In this document: one piece after another, positions 40,576-51,989 of the stretch | Numbering within the stretch: the stretch's first letter is position 1 | How the letters are laid out: every line of letters begins with the position of its first letter | Origin: Micrasema longulum | Lineage: Eukaryota > Arthropoda > Insecta > Trichoptera > Brachycentridae | NCBI GenBank assembly: GCA_022494885.1 | Contig: JAGVSM010002838.1 | Coordinates: 186,001-250,000, forward strand | Direction: 5' to 3' | DNA length: 64,000 nucleotides | Made by a program: the position numbers and the translations under genes | The notes under the pieces: generated by a model | Seen by the model: only the letters and a program-made list of their open reading frames with translations | Told to the model about the DNA's origin: nothing | The model's database searches: none

Positions 40576-40712
40576 CCCCCTACATAATAGCCTGATACTT
40601 TAAAGATCTGCACTTGTAGTGAGGAACTTATTAATATGAGTAAACCCCTCCACTTATTAGCCAGGTTCTTTAAAGACCTGGCTTGGAGGGCTAGAACTTA
40701 TTTATGGTAACC
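40576..40712 (+). repeat. Two diverged ~68-base tandem units
   Basis: Unit 1 (from CCCCCTACATAATAGCC) and unit 2 (from CCCCTCCACTTATTAGCC, 40645) align through CTTTAAAGA(T/C)CTG and GAACTTATT(A/T)ATG. Unit 2 also contains CCAGGTTCTTTAAAGACCTGG, a hairpin. Confidence 0.65.
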
Positions 40713-41284
40713 CGTCAAAATAGATCTACCCAGGTTGCGGTGACATCAGAACCACAATAAATAATTATTTTATATTTTAACAAGATTATCGAAGGTACGA
40801 TTTTGCGTAGAATTAAAGAATAATACCACAAAATTTATGTGGATTAAAATGCTTGTATTTATTTTAGTAAATAATTATTACTTAAGGTTTTTCTCCGACT
40901 GTCAGAATGTTAAATTATTTTTAAATCATATCAGTAAAATTTTACTACAATACTAAGTCTTTATATGAAAATCAATGCTCCAATGTTTGGTATTTCGAAA
41001 AGTAAGTGTTTTTTAGTTATGTAAAACATTTTAGTATATTTTTCAACCAAAATATGTTTAAACGATTGTTTGTATCAAATAAATGCTTACTTCATTTTTA
41101 TAATTACCTGATTTAGAAAAAATATCCTTATTAAACTGCAAAATGGTATGATTTTCTTATTTTTCCTTTTCCTTGACTATAGCTTTAAGTGTCCTTTGCA
41201 CGGGTTACCTGAGGATTACTTTATTATATAGGGCCAAAAATTTATAAAATGAAAGAAAAAACAGAAATTAAAAAAAGACAATAA
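40713..41284. other. No gene recognised
   Basis: A word AAGTGTCCTTTGCACGGGTTACC (about 41190) recurs as AAGTGTCCTTGGCACGGGTAACC near 42097, so the two family A copies here are bracketed by a repeated sequence. Confidence 0.5.
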
Positions 41285-42050
41285 ATTCCAAAAGGGATGG
41301 AGAACATTTTAGAGAAGAGAGTTTAGAAGTCTAGGCATTTATAGGGCTTATGACTCATCATTTATCTAAACTATTTATTTCACATACTATTAAACGCCTG
41401 AAAATAATTTTCCAACTATTGAATTTCTTCTTAGACCACTTGTTTGAACCTACTCACAACAATAAAGGTTTTAGCTTTTTAACTTCACTAAAATAAACAG
41501 ATGAAGAATTTATGAAATATGGATGCTGAAACTATGATGTTGTATGTGAATGTTACACAGTGTATAAAAGGACCACTCAAACCAGAAAATGAGTCGTATT
41601 ATTGCTACGATTTCCATATTACTATCTCTTAAATGTTTTCTAACACTGTTGTAAAAAAAAATCAAACTCGATTTATGACTAACAAGTCTAGAACCAAATA
41701 GTTCAATCACCCTTATCCTCATACTGTGGAGCCTAGGGAAAGGCGAGTGCACATGCATATTTCACCTACATACTAGGCGTTGCCTAGTATGTAGGTGAAA
41801 TAATTCAATTAGATGAATCTCACCTGCATAAATAAAGGTTTCAGCTCTTTAACTTCACAAACATCAACAGATGAAAGAATTGAAGGAATATAGATGTTCA
41901 TTTGAACATCTATATTTATAGGCAGAATGGTGAATGTTACACTGTGTGTAAAGTGGCCACTTAAACCAACCATTGACAGGTCATAAGCTCTGTAGGTGCC
42001 TAGACTTCTATATTACCTTTTCTTAAATGTTATTCATCTCTGTTGTCTTC
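41285..42050. repeat. Two adjacent family A copies, old and young
   Basis: 41285-41670 is a diverged foldback (GGGATGGAGAACATTTTAGA, GAAGTCTAGGCATTTATAG, then plus sense CAATAAAGGTTTTAGCTTTT and ACACAGTGTATAAAAGGACC). 41752-42050 is a much better kept plus-sense unit (GATGAATCTCACCTGC, AGTGGCCACTTAAACC, CATTGACAGGTCATAAGC) starting with a palindrome at 41759. Confidence 0.75.
41759..41801. repeat. Perfect palindrome, 20-base arms, 3-base spacer
   Basis: ATTTCACCTACATACTAGGC, GTT, then its exact reverse complement. In other family A copies only one arm exists at this place, so the second was copied in inverted form at the turn-back. A second perfect hairpin (ATATAGATGTTCA-TT-TGAACATCTATAT) follows at 41889-41916. 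Confidence 0.95.
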
Positions 42051-42594
42051 TTTGTTTATTCTCAAATGTAAAAATATTTAAAAAAAATATATACTGTTAA
42101 GTGTCCTTGGCACGGGTAACCCCAGTAAGGACATATTATTTTTATTGTTTATCATAGTTTATAGCGGAAAAAAATGAAAAATAAAAAAATAATTCTCCTA
42201 CGCATGTTGAACGAAAAAGGAAAAGGACGAACAAAATATTGTTTTTCCGTAGGTACGAGTATCTTTTTAGAATCATCCCTCACTGGTATATTATCTCTTT
42301 TTTCACAATAGTTTTCCGCTATTCCATCCGGTTTTATTAAAATAAATACAATACAAACAAGAAACCAAGAGAACCGTCATTAATTAAGTTATTAATATAT
42401 AAAAAAAAGAGTATTCCACCTATTGTCAATTTGCTCATACTTAATATTTTACAAGTATTGTTTTATATAGAACTTAACTGAATTTTTTTAGACCAACCAA
42501 TAAAATCCAAGTGTTATTTATGTCATTCAAGTTTCAGAACGTATTCAAAAGAAAATGTTTTAAAAGATAAAAAAAAATAAAAAAATAAAACTAC
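42051..42594. other. No gene recognised
   Basis: AT-rich, with the repeated AAGTGTCCTTGGCACGGGTA word near 42097. Confidence 0.5.
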
Positions 42595-43040
42595 GTATTA
42601 TTTATTTATTTATTTTATTTGGAAAATCAACAGTTCTACATACATATTTATAGTATACAAACAGATATAGTGTAAAAACTCAGAACTAATAACAGATTTC
42701 CTCATAGTATATACAGTGAGTAAAGAAAATATATTACACATCAAATAAATACATATAATTTATACATATAAAAATGTTAATTTCATGTACTCGTAAATAT
42801 TTTTCAATAATCAAAGATTTTTTACTTTTTAAGAACAGTCTATTATTGTAAATTGGGCGGGTTAGGACAAGAATGCTTATATAGAGGATGAGGAGGGGAA
42901 AGGAGATGTACATATTTATTTTTATAATGTCTACCAAGTAACATAATGCATTTTTAGTGTAAATTTTAAATCTGACCGAGTGATACTTGTGTAATCTACA
43001 TTTTTAAATTTTGTACCGTATACTGAAAAGTTCCTACAAA
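42595..43040 (-). pseudogene. LINE L6 second copy, 3' UTR
   Basis: Same order as 22500-23150 without the SINE: TTTATTTGGAAAATCAAC, GTTCTACATACATATTTATA, AACTAATAACAGATTTCC, GGGTTAGGACAAGAATGC, AGGAGATGTACATATTTATT, AAGTAACATAATGCATTTTT. Coding remnants would begin near 43030 but are not clear. Confidence 0.7.
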
Positions 43041-43109
43041 AAAAATATGTTATAACCCGATAGTGGCTAAAAAAAAGACGGTTATTGTAGAATTAGATTT
43101 CAATGTAAA

Positions 43110-43690
43110 GAAATACGCATCAATGTTTTGAGTTTGTCTAAGTGCTTGCAGACTGGCTGGATTTCCTACCTAGGGAGTTTTCAATATTTAAATTTATTGC
43201 AACCGAGAGAAATAACATTTTTGAGAAGGGAATATGGAAATCTAGGCATTTTCAGGGTTTATGACCTGTCATTGGCTAGTTTGAGTGGCAACTTCACACA
43301 CTCTGTAGCATTCACCATTCTACTTTTTCTGCCATCTGTTGACTTTTGCGAAGTAAAAGAGCTAAAACCTTTATTATGTGGGTGAGATTCATCCGGCTGA
43401 ACCAATTCACCTACTAGGCAACGACCAAAAACAATTTTCCAATTTTTAAACTTATTTTTACCAGGTAGTTAATAACCAGCAAATGACATGTCATAAGCCC
43501 TGTAAATGCTTAGACTTCCATATTCCCTTCTCAAAAATATATTCGTTCTCTGTTGCAAAAAAAATAAATAAAGATATACGTCCTATCGGTAGGTAGCGCT
43601 GAATCTGAGTGATTTACTTTCGGCACATTTCTGGTAGCCAACAAATTACAACAGGGATGGAGAACATTTTTAAAGAAGGGAATATGCAGT
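43110..43690. repeat. Family A subtype 2 foldback
   Basis: The minus-sense arm (AATGTTTTGAGTTTGTC, GCAGACTGGCTGGATTTCC, ATTGCAACCGAGAG, TCTAGGCATTTTCAGGG, AGCTAAAACCTTTATTATG, CTACTAGGCAACG) turns to plus sense at about 43475 (CAGCAAATGACATGTCATAAG, GTAAATGCTTAGACTTCC, CTCTGTTGC). An extra minus-sense scrap lies at 43640-43690. The open frame 43128-43385 is repeat sequence read through by chance. Confidence 0.75.
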
Positions 43691-43954
43691 CATTCAAGTA
43701 GTTAATTGTTTAAATCAGTCACGAAAACATCAGCGTAATCTAGAATGGGTAGTAGTAATGCTTGTACTCGTGAGCATTTGGTATTAATGGGTAAGAATTT
43801 TGGCAGCTTTCTAAGTGAGTATGGACTGAAAAATATTCCATACTCCATTACAGGCTTTAGTTTTAGCAAATCGAGGCATGAATATGAAAGCAGAGTCGTG
43901 TATTTATCGCAATGTAAAAAACCGTGACAAAATAAAAAAATAATAAAATTAGGT

Positions 43955-44365
43955 GTTTTGCCAATGAGGATTTTCAGCGTTTTTTTTATTTGTTAATAGA
44001 CTATTGAACGAAGCAAAAATAAAAATATTTTTGTTCACCGTATTTTCAGCACTATGATTTTTTAATGTTTTGTATTTCTGAAATAACTCCGCATGTGACG
44101 TCAGAAGTTCTCCTCTGTCAGTTCTCCTGATTGGATCATTTTCGGTAAGCAAACTGAATATCCCTCACAGCTCTAATATTATTGCTTGGTTTATATGAAC
44201 CAGTGACGTCGTTCAAAGTAGTGCGTTTTTATTAAAATATATATATATTTTTTTGTACATTTTCAAGAAACTCTGCATTACAATTTAATGCTCTCATTCT
44301 TACCGCGAGCAAGAAAACCTTTTTTGTATCCTATTCCGTAGGGCTGAAGTTCCTCATTCGTTGAC
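43955..44365 (+). repeat. Family C repeat
   Basis: Shares TGTTAATAGACTATTGAACG, AACTCCGCATGTGACGTCAG, AAGTTCTCCTCTGTCAG, GAACCAGTGACGTCGTTCA and CCGTAGGGCTGAAGTTCCTC with 58500-58940 (reverse), and the first half with 16300-16560. CRE-like TGACGTCA words recur. The small frames around it (43745-43927, 43949-44152) have no motif. Confidence 0.6.
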
Positions 44366-44893
44366 CATTTTTTTTTAATGTGGAAACTTCTTGAGGCGAA
44401 CTGCGTTTATAAACATTTTTTCTTGGCAGTCAGTAGGTGAGTCTGATCCGTCATGCTTAAAAGTGAAACGGTCATCCACACCAACTCCATCTCTCGGAAT
44501 GTACCACGGTTACCAGTAAATTATATTCGGTAACTGAAACAACAATTACGTCATCAACACTAAAATTTATAAAATTATGACAATAGGTGTCAATGTTTAC
44601 TTTTTACACTTTTTTAGCGCAGCTCCTACATTTATGTAAGTGTTCTGATATTCGTTCTAGCAAGCTGCTTATTTTATCTGCAGTGCCCTGTAAGGGCTCT
44701 AGTGATATCAACCATTCTACCTTCGTTTGAACATCCACATTTATTCGATTCTATTATCTATTAGAAATTTGTAAAATAAACTAGCTGAAACCAGAATTCA
44801 TCATGACTAGTTTATAACTATATAAACGTACAGAAAATAATGTTTTACTACTGGTAATAAATGTCACTCTGTAAAATGCTTTGACTTATAATA
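44366..44893. other. Unique DNA with a family A scrap
   Basis: 44690-44760 (CTGTAAGGGCTCTAGTGATA, CAACCATTCTACC, TTTGAACATCCACATTTATT) looks like old minus-sense family A. Nothing else recognised. Confidence 0.4.
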
Positions 44894-45562
44894 TACTAGC
44901 GGACCCGACAGACGTTGTCCTGCCCGAACGTTGGAAAAATACTTTTCATTGATAAGTAGGTACCTAGGTACTTGTTTGTGATTGAATTCCTAAACTAAAA
45001 ACTGTTTATATTGAATTCATGTAGGTACCTAAGTACTTGTTTATGGTTGAATTCCAAAACATAAAATAAATATTATTTCAAAAATAGCATTCTATTTGCA
45101 AACGTCAAACTCCGGTCGTCTCACCAACAAAGGGGTGTACTTATGTCGGAATACGATTTTTAAAAATGTATTGAATTTAATATTATTTAAGTGACAAAAA
45201 TCTAATAAAAATAAATAAATGGGTAGAAATTATAAGGAGTTTAAGGAAAGAATCTGATTGAAAAACACAAAAAATAAATGCTGTTTGTAAACATTAAACA
45301 AACTTTTTCATTCACAAAAAAACAACATCTTTCCATTTTTTCGCAAATGCATTCTCCTCGAATGCAACCTTGGTAGATCGATGAATAAAAACTTTATGCT
45401 CCTAACTTTATTTTTACGGATTCACTTGAAAATTTGAATATCCACGAACACGCACAGCGCAAATATCTATATTTCTCTGAAAACCGCACGTAAATCGGTT
45501 AAGCCGTTTAGGAGAAGTACGGTGACATCACACGTACAGAGGAATTATATTTATAAAGATAT
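44894..45562 (+). repeat. Family E repeat, ~670 bp
   Basis: Starts ACTAGCGGACCCGACAGACG with TTGTCCTGCCCGAACG, includes the palindrome AAGTAGGTACCTAGGTACTT, CTATTTGCAAACGTCAAACT and CACAGCGCAAATATC, and ends GACATCACACGTACAGAGG, AATTATATTTATAAAGAT. Repeats with this GACCCGACAGACGTTGTCCTG-like start and TATAAAGAT end are common in moths and other insects. I cannot name the class. A diverged copy is at 57320-58231. Confidence 0.65.
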
Positions 45563-47989
45563 GACCATTAATAAAGTTCTTCATTTCTGAAGAAATATAT
45601 ACTCATCATTTTTTTATCAGAATTAAGTCGAATAAGTGTAAATATTGTATTGTAATATAAGCTAACTTAAGAAATAAATAAAAATAGAAATTTAAAAAAA
45701 AACTTCATCATAGAGAGAAAAAATGGAAATACATGTTAGGGATTTAACAAAAAGAGGATAAAGAAAGAAGACAGTTATAGATTTGTTTATAGAAACGGTA
45801 GAGACGGTTATAGAAATTCATCCCTGTATTTTTGTCAGTTTAATAGTAACTTAAAAGTTTTTAAAGTAAGAGCAAGGCTATTATTATTATAAGATCACGT
45901 TTTACAAAACATCATATAATTCTCATTAAAATCGTAGTTAGGTCACGTTGTAAGTTGTAAATTCACGCCATACTTTCATCTAATAAGTTACGTGACTTAA
46001 AAGTTGAATGATTTTTGTAAAATACTCCATATTATGCATTTTCTTCTTATAAACTTTGTTTACGTAACTCAGAATAGAAAAATCGTCATTTACAGGGCGT
46101 TAGGCAATATAAAAATACTTAACTAATATGGAGTATTGGCTATTTACTGTAATAAACTTGTTTTAATTATTGTAATTTTTTTTCGCAAATGTAAATTTAA
46201 AATGTTAACAGTGCATTTGTGTATATTGAGAACGGTGTGAATTTCAATTTTTAATCAGTTCCCGAGACCAAAGATGCAAGTAAAGGTTAATTGATACTAT
46301 TATAGATGAGTTCAAGGTATAATAATTAAATTTAATTGATCGTATTATGCATCTCAATTATTGTATATAATTGTAGCCACAATTATTGTCTGGCTTAGCA
46401 ATTAATGGCGATGGATTTGTATTTGTGTAATTTACAAATTATTAATTTTCCCTGTAAGTATAATTTTATTTTATTAGATTTTATACAAAATACAAATACA
46501 AAGGTACAAATTTCCTTTTACAAAATGCATACTTTTATTTTTGTAAATATTTTGATGATAAACCCTTTTTAAATTTTTTTCCTTAGGGAATTTCTCCTTG
46601 GAATTGCATTTTAATTATAATATATAAATATGTGTTTTTAAGTATAAGTGGTCAAAACTAAAAACAAACTTTTTTATTCGTTGCAATTTTTTTGTTGTTG
46701 TATATTTACACATTTATAACAGCAATTTACATTTCATTATTAATAAAATAGATTAATTGAGTAGTCAAATTATCCATACATATCTTTTATTTTTGCTGGT
46801 GAGTCATGTAAACCGCCTAATAAGGGATAGCTTCTCCGTTCTCTAAGGCAGTAAAAAAAGTATAATTTATATTTATTTTCGTAGTAAATATCATTTACTT
46901 TTTTTTTTCCATTTCGATAGTTTTTCAAACTTTAAGTTAAGACATAATAAATATCAAATTATTTATAAATGAGATACATATATATACAGTATTATTACTA
47001 GAGCACACATAAGAATAGATTTAAAAATAAATAATAAATGTACACAAATAAATAATAAATATACCACAATTACCTACATCCTATGCCATCACCATTAAAA
47101 AAAGAAATCTATTTATCAATCTATTTACATTCTTTTAAATAAATAAATTCATTTTAAAAAAAGTATTCAACTGCTTGCTTCTCCGATTTAGAAAAGTAAC
47201 TTTATTTTTATTTTCAATAAATTAAAAATAAAAATTGTACATTAATATTTCATTGCACATTAAATAAACAAAATGATGTCACAATGAATGGATTTATTTT
47301 TGGAGCATAAAATTAGTTCTGAAAGAAGTTTTTTTCAAATTTTTTAAATTTTTTCATTCGCCCCCGCATCGTTTATATACTCTTGCATGTTTTGTGTAAA
47401 AATAAGTTGATGCCCTAATTGTTACCTTGACCGCAAGTTCCAGGACTTAAGCCCTAATAATAATAAAGTACCTTTGAAGTATGAAGTGGAAGTCCGGACT
47501 TTATAAATGATCTGTTTTCTTAATGTGATGAATGTTTTACTATTGATGGTCAAGTTTTTTTTAAATTGCCAATCGATTTTTATAATATAAATATTTTTAT
47601 AATATGCAACATAACAGTTCGTTTCGATAGCTAGATATAATACGTCTGGAATATACCTTGAGCTCAAATTTTAAGTAAAAAGATGTAGAGCTCCGTTTTT
47701 GAATGAAAGATAACTTTTTATTTCAGACTAAATCGGTAGGTAGACTTTTTTCTCCAAGCGTGGCAAAATTAATTCAATTATAGGGCGGATTTAGCACAAA
47801 ACAGTCACATTACATGAGACAATTTTAATAGCTAAATAATCGGAAATAAGACTTTTTATTAGAGTCGACACTTTTATACGTAAATAAAGTGAATCAATAC
47901 TTAAACCATATGAAATTTGTGGCAATAGCCTGTCAAATATTTAAAATGGTTTGATAGGTATTTTTCGCTCGGTTCTAGATTTTTTTTTA
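45563..47989. other. Long AT-rich stretch without genes or repeats
   Basis: No family words over 2.4 kb. 46260-46470 is more complex and has TAAT/ATTGT words (CTCAATTATTG, CCACAATTATTGTCTGGC, AGCAATTAATGGCGATGG) that could be Sox and homeodomain sites. The reverse frame 47422-47667 has no motif. Confidence 0.45.
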
Positions 47990-48238
47990 TTATCCCGGAA
48001 TAAATGTAAGTGCCGCAAATATAACTCTTTCATTTCTAGTTAACAAATGCAGTGGTTCGTTTTTAACTTGGTCAAGTGACACTGCCATGTTTTCCAGTAT
48101 TAACATCAGTCCCGACACAGCCATTGCTATGGAATGCTCTTGAGATATCGTCAGCCTAGACTGAAAAACTCGTAACTCCCGATTTTGGCGCAAATGAGAT
48201 TTGAATGCCATTTGAAAGCTTAAACTATTTGAAATCTT
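47990..48238 (-). CDS. Candidate orphan terminal exon, 82 residues
   Basis: The minus-strand frame is open from beyond 48300 to a TAA at 47990, but its 5' limit has no ATG. A strong acceptor (CTTTTCGCGGTTTTTACAG) ends at 48239, so the natural reading is an exon from 48238: KISNSLSFQMAFKSHLRQNR, ELRVFQSRLTISQEHS, then a hydrophobic IAMAVSGLMLILENMAVSL and QVKNEPLHLLTRNERVIF ending FIPG. Composition is balanced and not homopolymeric, with few rare strings, unlike the noise ORFs nearby. No family recognised. Upstream, ATGGCCGG at ~48350 in a CAAAATGG context could be a start, but the frames do not join through any donor I can see. Could also be an unrecognised transposon piece. Confidence 0.3.
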   Translation of the reverse strand, partial: KISNSLSFQMAFKSHLRQNRELRVFQSRLTISQEHSIAMAVSGLMLILENMAVSLDQVKNEPLHLLTRNERVIFAALTFIPG

Positions 48239-48316
48239 CTGTAAAAACCGCGAAAAGATGTAAAATAGTTTAAGATAGTAAAACAGCAAAATACAAACCT
48301 CCAAACTCCATCATGT

Positions 48317-49504
48317 TCATAAGTCAAAATGCAATAGTCGTAACTATTTTGTTTCCGGCCATTTTGAATTAAATCGGTCAATTTTCGCGCGTTTTGTTTA
48401 TTGCTACTGTTTTAATTATTTTTTTAAATAAAAAATATATCGTACAACAATGGACGTCTAAAGCATTGCATATTTTTTTATGTATATTTCAAAAACAATC
48501 TTTAACGCACTCCAAAAACATTATATCTCTCATTGCATATAAAACGGGTAATTTATTTAGATAGTTATGGAATCTAATACACACCAACAAAAAAAATTAA
48601 TGCTCGAAATGAAAAAGAATATAATAAAAGTAATAAAAAAAACTTTCACCGCGGCCCTGCTGGCGGAATTTTTTAATCATAATTTGAATGACTCAAGTTT
48701 ACACTATAAAACAAAGTAAATCGTGTTTTTTTTTGTATTTTTAATGTATATGCAAAAGATTGCTATTATTATTTATGGAATGAATTAAAAGATGATCTCA
48801 ATTCCAAAAACTTTGCTTAAATTGTATCAATTTTCTAATTAATAAAATATGCCACTAGAAAGCAATATGATTCTTTTGTACAGCAAAGGTTGCACGTTCC
48901 AAAATGGAGACTACGTGATGTCTCATGCTCCTCTCAATGTGTTCATGAACTTTAAAATAATAATTGAGAAAAATATTTGGAAAACAGGCACACCCAGATG
49001 GCGGCCGATTCGATAAAAAATAATAACATTTATGCTCCAGCAGGATGCTATGGTATCTAAAAGACAGCCCTAAAAATGCACAGCCTTATGATGTTCACTA
49101 TTTAAACCATGATTTTTTAAAATCTTTTGAGACAATGCAGTTTTAGAAAACGATTCGTCTTGGGAAAAAAAGGGTGATTTTGTAGTTACCAATATTCAAG
49201 CTTTGCAGCATACTTATGATGGCAAAATCAATTATTAATTAAGGTTTTCGGATAACTAGACTCCCTTTGCCCGGCGAGAAATAGAGCCTCGATCTTTTCG
49301 TAAAGCTTCGATCTTTCAATAATTTACGATAAGATCATCTTAAAATAAAAAAGAGAAAGCTCGACGATCTGCAAGTATTCAATAAGACATTATTTTATAT
49401 AAAAACTAATTTTCTGACAGATACATTAAAATTAATGTTAGAAATATATTTTTTATTAACAATAAGTATTGTGTAATTGTTATATTTAAGTTGATTAATC
49501 AAGT
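48317..49504. other. Unique DNA, no gene recognised
   Basis: Moderately complex patches at 48345-48400 (TCGGTCAATTTTCGCGCG) and 48880-49060 (CACCCAGATGGCGGCCGATT) have no match within the window. Confidence 0.4.
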
Positions 49505-49735
49505 AAAAAAAATCAGCAAGATGAATCTCACCAGCCAGGTTTCAGCTGTTTTACTTCACTGAAGTCAACAGCTGAATGAGTTGAGGAAATATAGGTTTTA
49601 AACATAGGCAAAGTGGTGAATGTTACAAAGTGTGTAAAGTAGCGACTTAAACCAGGTAATGGCTGGTCAAAAGCCCGGTAAACTTCCATATTATCTTGGC
49701 AAAATTATTTTCTCTCTCTGTTGCCATACATTTTA
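49505..49735 (+). repeat. Family A fragment
   Basis: GATGAATCTCACCAGCCAGG, TTTCAGCTGTTTTACTTCAC, ACATAGGCAAAGTGGTGAAT, GTGTGTAAAGTAGCGACTT and CTCTCTGTTGCCATAC. A diverged plus-sense arm. Confidence 0.75.
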
Positions 49736-49834
49736 AGTAAAAAAAATATGTAGTTAAACCTAGAACAAAGGAATGCATACTGTTCAAACTGTTCGCACTT
49801 GACATACATAAAATAATATCATAGGCAATATGCG

Positions 49835-50495
49835 TCCACGCAGATGAATAATACAGTTCTGTTTGAGAAATTCAGGTGCTAAATCACAAATGTTTATGAC
49901 GTCGGTTGAAAGTCCTAAACCAGGACTTAATCCATAGTATTTTTTATCGCGTCGGTAATTACCGACAAGTGCGGCTATTGTGATTGAGCTGCAGAATTCT
50001 GAACGAGTGTTTTATGTAAAAATATTGAATGTGCAAATCGATCGGAGATAAGTTCGCCTCGTTGAAGCATTCGTTTACCATCGTTTAGATCCTGGGTTTG
50101 ATTTCCGGCAGGGTGAACGTGAAATATTAATTTTAAAGGTTGCTTAATGGAATATCTTTTTTTTACACATAATTATTTAATTACATATTTGCGTTTATAT
50201 GATAAACCAAATATTATAATTTTTGAGGCCATTTTCTTAATATTTGAAATAACTGTGTTAGGAAATGGGAAGCGAGTTGTAGTAAAATGGGATTTGAAGA
50301 ACTTCCTGCTCTGGTGTTCGTGACACTACGCACGTGACCACAACTCATCTCATTTCTGGACTGGCACCTGAAGCGTAAGACCGATCACCTAACCTTCAGA
50401 TTCGAAATATTATTCGAAACACGAGTTTGGATTACCAATGCAAAGCCCCATACACCACTGGGTGTGGAAAAGAAAATGATGATGATGATGATAAA
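49835..50495 (+). mobile_element. SINE-1 long composite form
   Basis: 5' part: CGTCCACGCAGATGAATAAT, ACAGTTCTGTTTGAG, AATCGATCGGAGATAAGTTC. A tRNA-like segment follows (GCCTCGTTGAAGCATTCG, GATCCTGGGTTTGATTTCCG), then the body CTGGCACCTGAAGCGTAAGA, CCGATCACCTAACCTTCAG, CATACACCACTGGGTGTGG and an ATGATGATGATGATG tail. The order is shared with 31700-32010, and in reverse with 61500-61825. The pre-tRNA part means the element is not a simple tRNA-first SINE, or that the tRNA unit is internal. Confidence 0.65.
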
Positions 50496-50755
50496 AAATT
50501 GAAGAAAAAAAAACTGTATTTCGATCAAAATATTGACCAATGACCGTCAGTTCACGAAATTGGTTTATAAAACACAAAACCGTCAATTATCGTAATAAAA
50601 GGTAAACGGTTCGTAGCGCTGATGGAAATATGAGAGATTGTTTTTAAAACCGGAGCCAAATCAATCAACAATATGTACATATATTAATCTAAAATATCGT
50701 AAAATGGTTAGTCATCTCTATTGAAACACAGCATGAAATTTATTTAGAATGAAAC

Positions 50756-51157
50756 ATGGTTGTTTTTACTCTGATGAGCAAATTTATTTTGGTACAAAAA
50801 GTTTTATACTGTACCAAAATGTTTTTTTATTTATTCACTTTTGCACACAAAATGGCTTCAAGTGAGTATCATATTTATTTAGATACCTTCCTTTCACTAC
50901 GATCCTGTTTATTTAGGATTTTTTTTGCAAATCAAATACGCTCGGGGAAGAGACGATATTTGGAAAGGCTTTTAGGTGATAGATTGTCAGGAACCTTCAG
51001 TAAATTTCAGGGTCAAAATATGCTTAAGGCTTGTAGTGAAAATTTGAATTGTCTTTTGAATTTGAAAATAAGAACAGAGATTTATTGTATGAAAAGTTTT
51101 TTACGTACTGATAAAACATTGAAACATGTTTTGATCGGGTTGTGGATCCGTGGCTAG
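50756..51157 (+). other. Unidentified 133-codon ORF running into a SINE
   Basis: Starts MVVFTLMSKFILV; an internal Met (MASSEYHIY, Kozak-like AAAATGG) begins a less hydrophobic part with RSGKRRYLERLLGDRLSGTF and NLKIRTEIYCMKS. The last ~8 codons lie in SINE-3 DNA, so the present stop is not original. No motif known to me. Possibly an ancient transposon or host fragment, possibly chance. Confidence 0.2.
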
Positions 51158-51210
51158 TGTCGCGAACTCGCAGAACAGAGGTCCAAAGTTTGAACCCAAT
51201 TTACTCCAAC
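51136..51210 (+). mobile_element. SINE-3 head, truncated
   Basis: GGTTGTGGATCCGTGGCTAG (box A) and AGAGGTCCAAAGTTTGAACC (box B remnant) match the better copy at 53028-53110. Confidence 0.65.
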
Positions 51211-51480
51211 TTATTTATTTATTTAACACTTTATCTACATGAACAATTTATGTAAATATAAGGACGGGTATATTGCCTTAAGGCAATTTTGTCCTACCTA
51301 TCCAAACCACTTAGTTTGAGAAAATAACAAGTACAAGGACATATTGAATTTTACAATTTTATACAAAATTAAAAACAAAGATTAAGAAAATAAAAATATA
51401 GTAAAAATTAACACTATACTATGAAAAGAAGAGAGGGGATGGGAAAGAAAGAAGAAGGAAATAAAACTGTGCTTAAGATC
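51211..51480 (-). pseudogene. LINE L7 3' UTR
   Basis: Reverse complement of the 32830-33115 UTR: ends AAATAAATAAAT at 51211-51225, then AAGGACGGGTATATTGCC, AGTACAAGGACATATTGAAT, TTTTATACAAAATTAAAAAC, AGAGAGGGGATGGGAAAG. It has an extra TTAAGGCAATTTTGTCC. No coding part left. Confidence 0.75.
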
Positions 51481-51989
51481 CCTAACTTAGGCTGGTTATA
51501 TTAAAAGCTTTTTAAAATTATATTAAAAGCACTTACTCAGATCAGTTTCGTAGGTTGTGTGACTTCTTTGCATATAAAAGTATTTTTTTTAGCTTAAATT
51601 AACGGTTTATTACTAAAAATTTTAAAGTGTTATTTGTATGCAAAAGATTCGCGTTTTTAAGAATTTAAATTAACTGATAGCAATATCCTCTATTGCCGTC
51701 AATGCACCTCAGTAAACATAGTCAATTTGTGTCTCACCCTCAATCTAATTTTCCCAACTCTGACGGTGATAGGGTATGTAAGTTCATTAGGTTGTTGGTA
51801 AACCGGGAGAAACAAGTCCGATCAGGAGAACCTGTGCCGATATCACTCCGTCAGCGGGCATTTTGTATCAGTTCGAACAAGGCACCATTATCAAGTTATT
51901 TTGCTTGTTTTAAATACACCCTGATTCAGGAACCTATTAACAAAAAAATATTTAAATAAATCAAGCCTGAAAAAAATCTAAGTGCTTGT
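51481..51989 (+). other. No gene recognised; weak 88-codon ORF at 51693-51959
   Basis: The ORF carries NSDGDRVCKFIRLLVNREKQ and VPISLRQRAFCISSNKAPLS but no family I know. The flanks are AT-rich. Confidence 0.25.

Noticed and set aside
43128..43385. 85-codon forward ORF
   Set aside because: It lies wholly in family A subtype 2; other copies do not keep the frame.
43745..43927. 60-codon ORF with a GTGAGT and a TTACAG inside
   Set aside because: The implied intron would be only ~40 bases; no motif; flanked by repeats.
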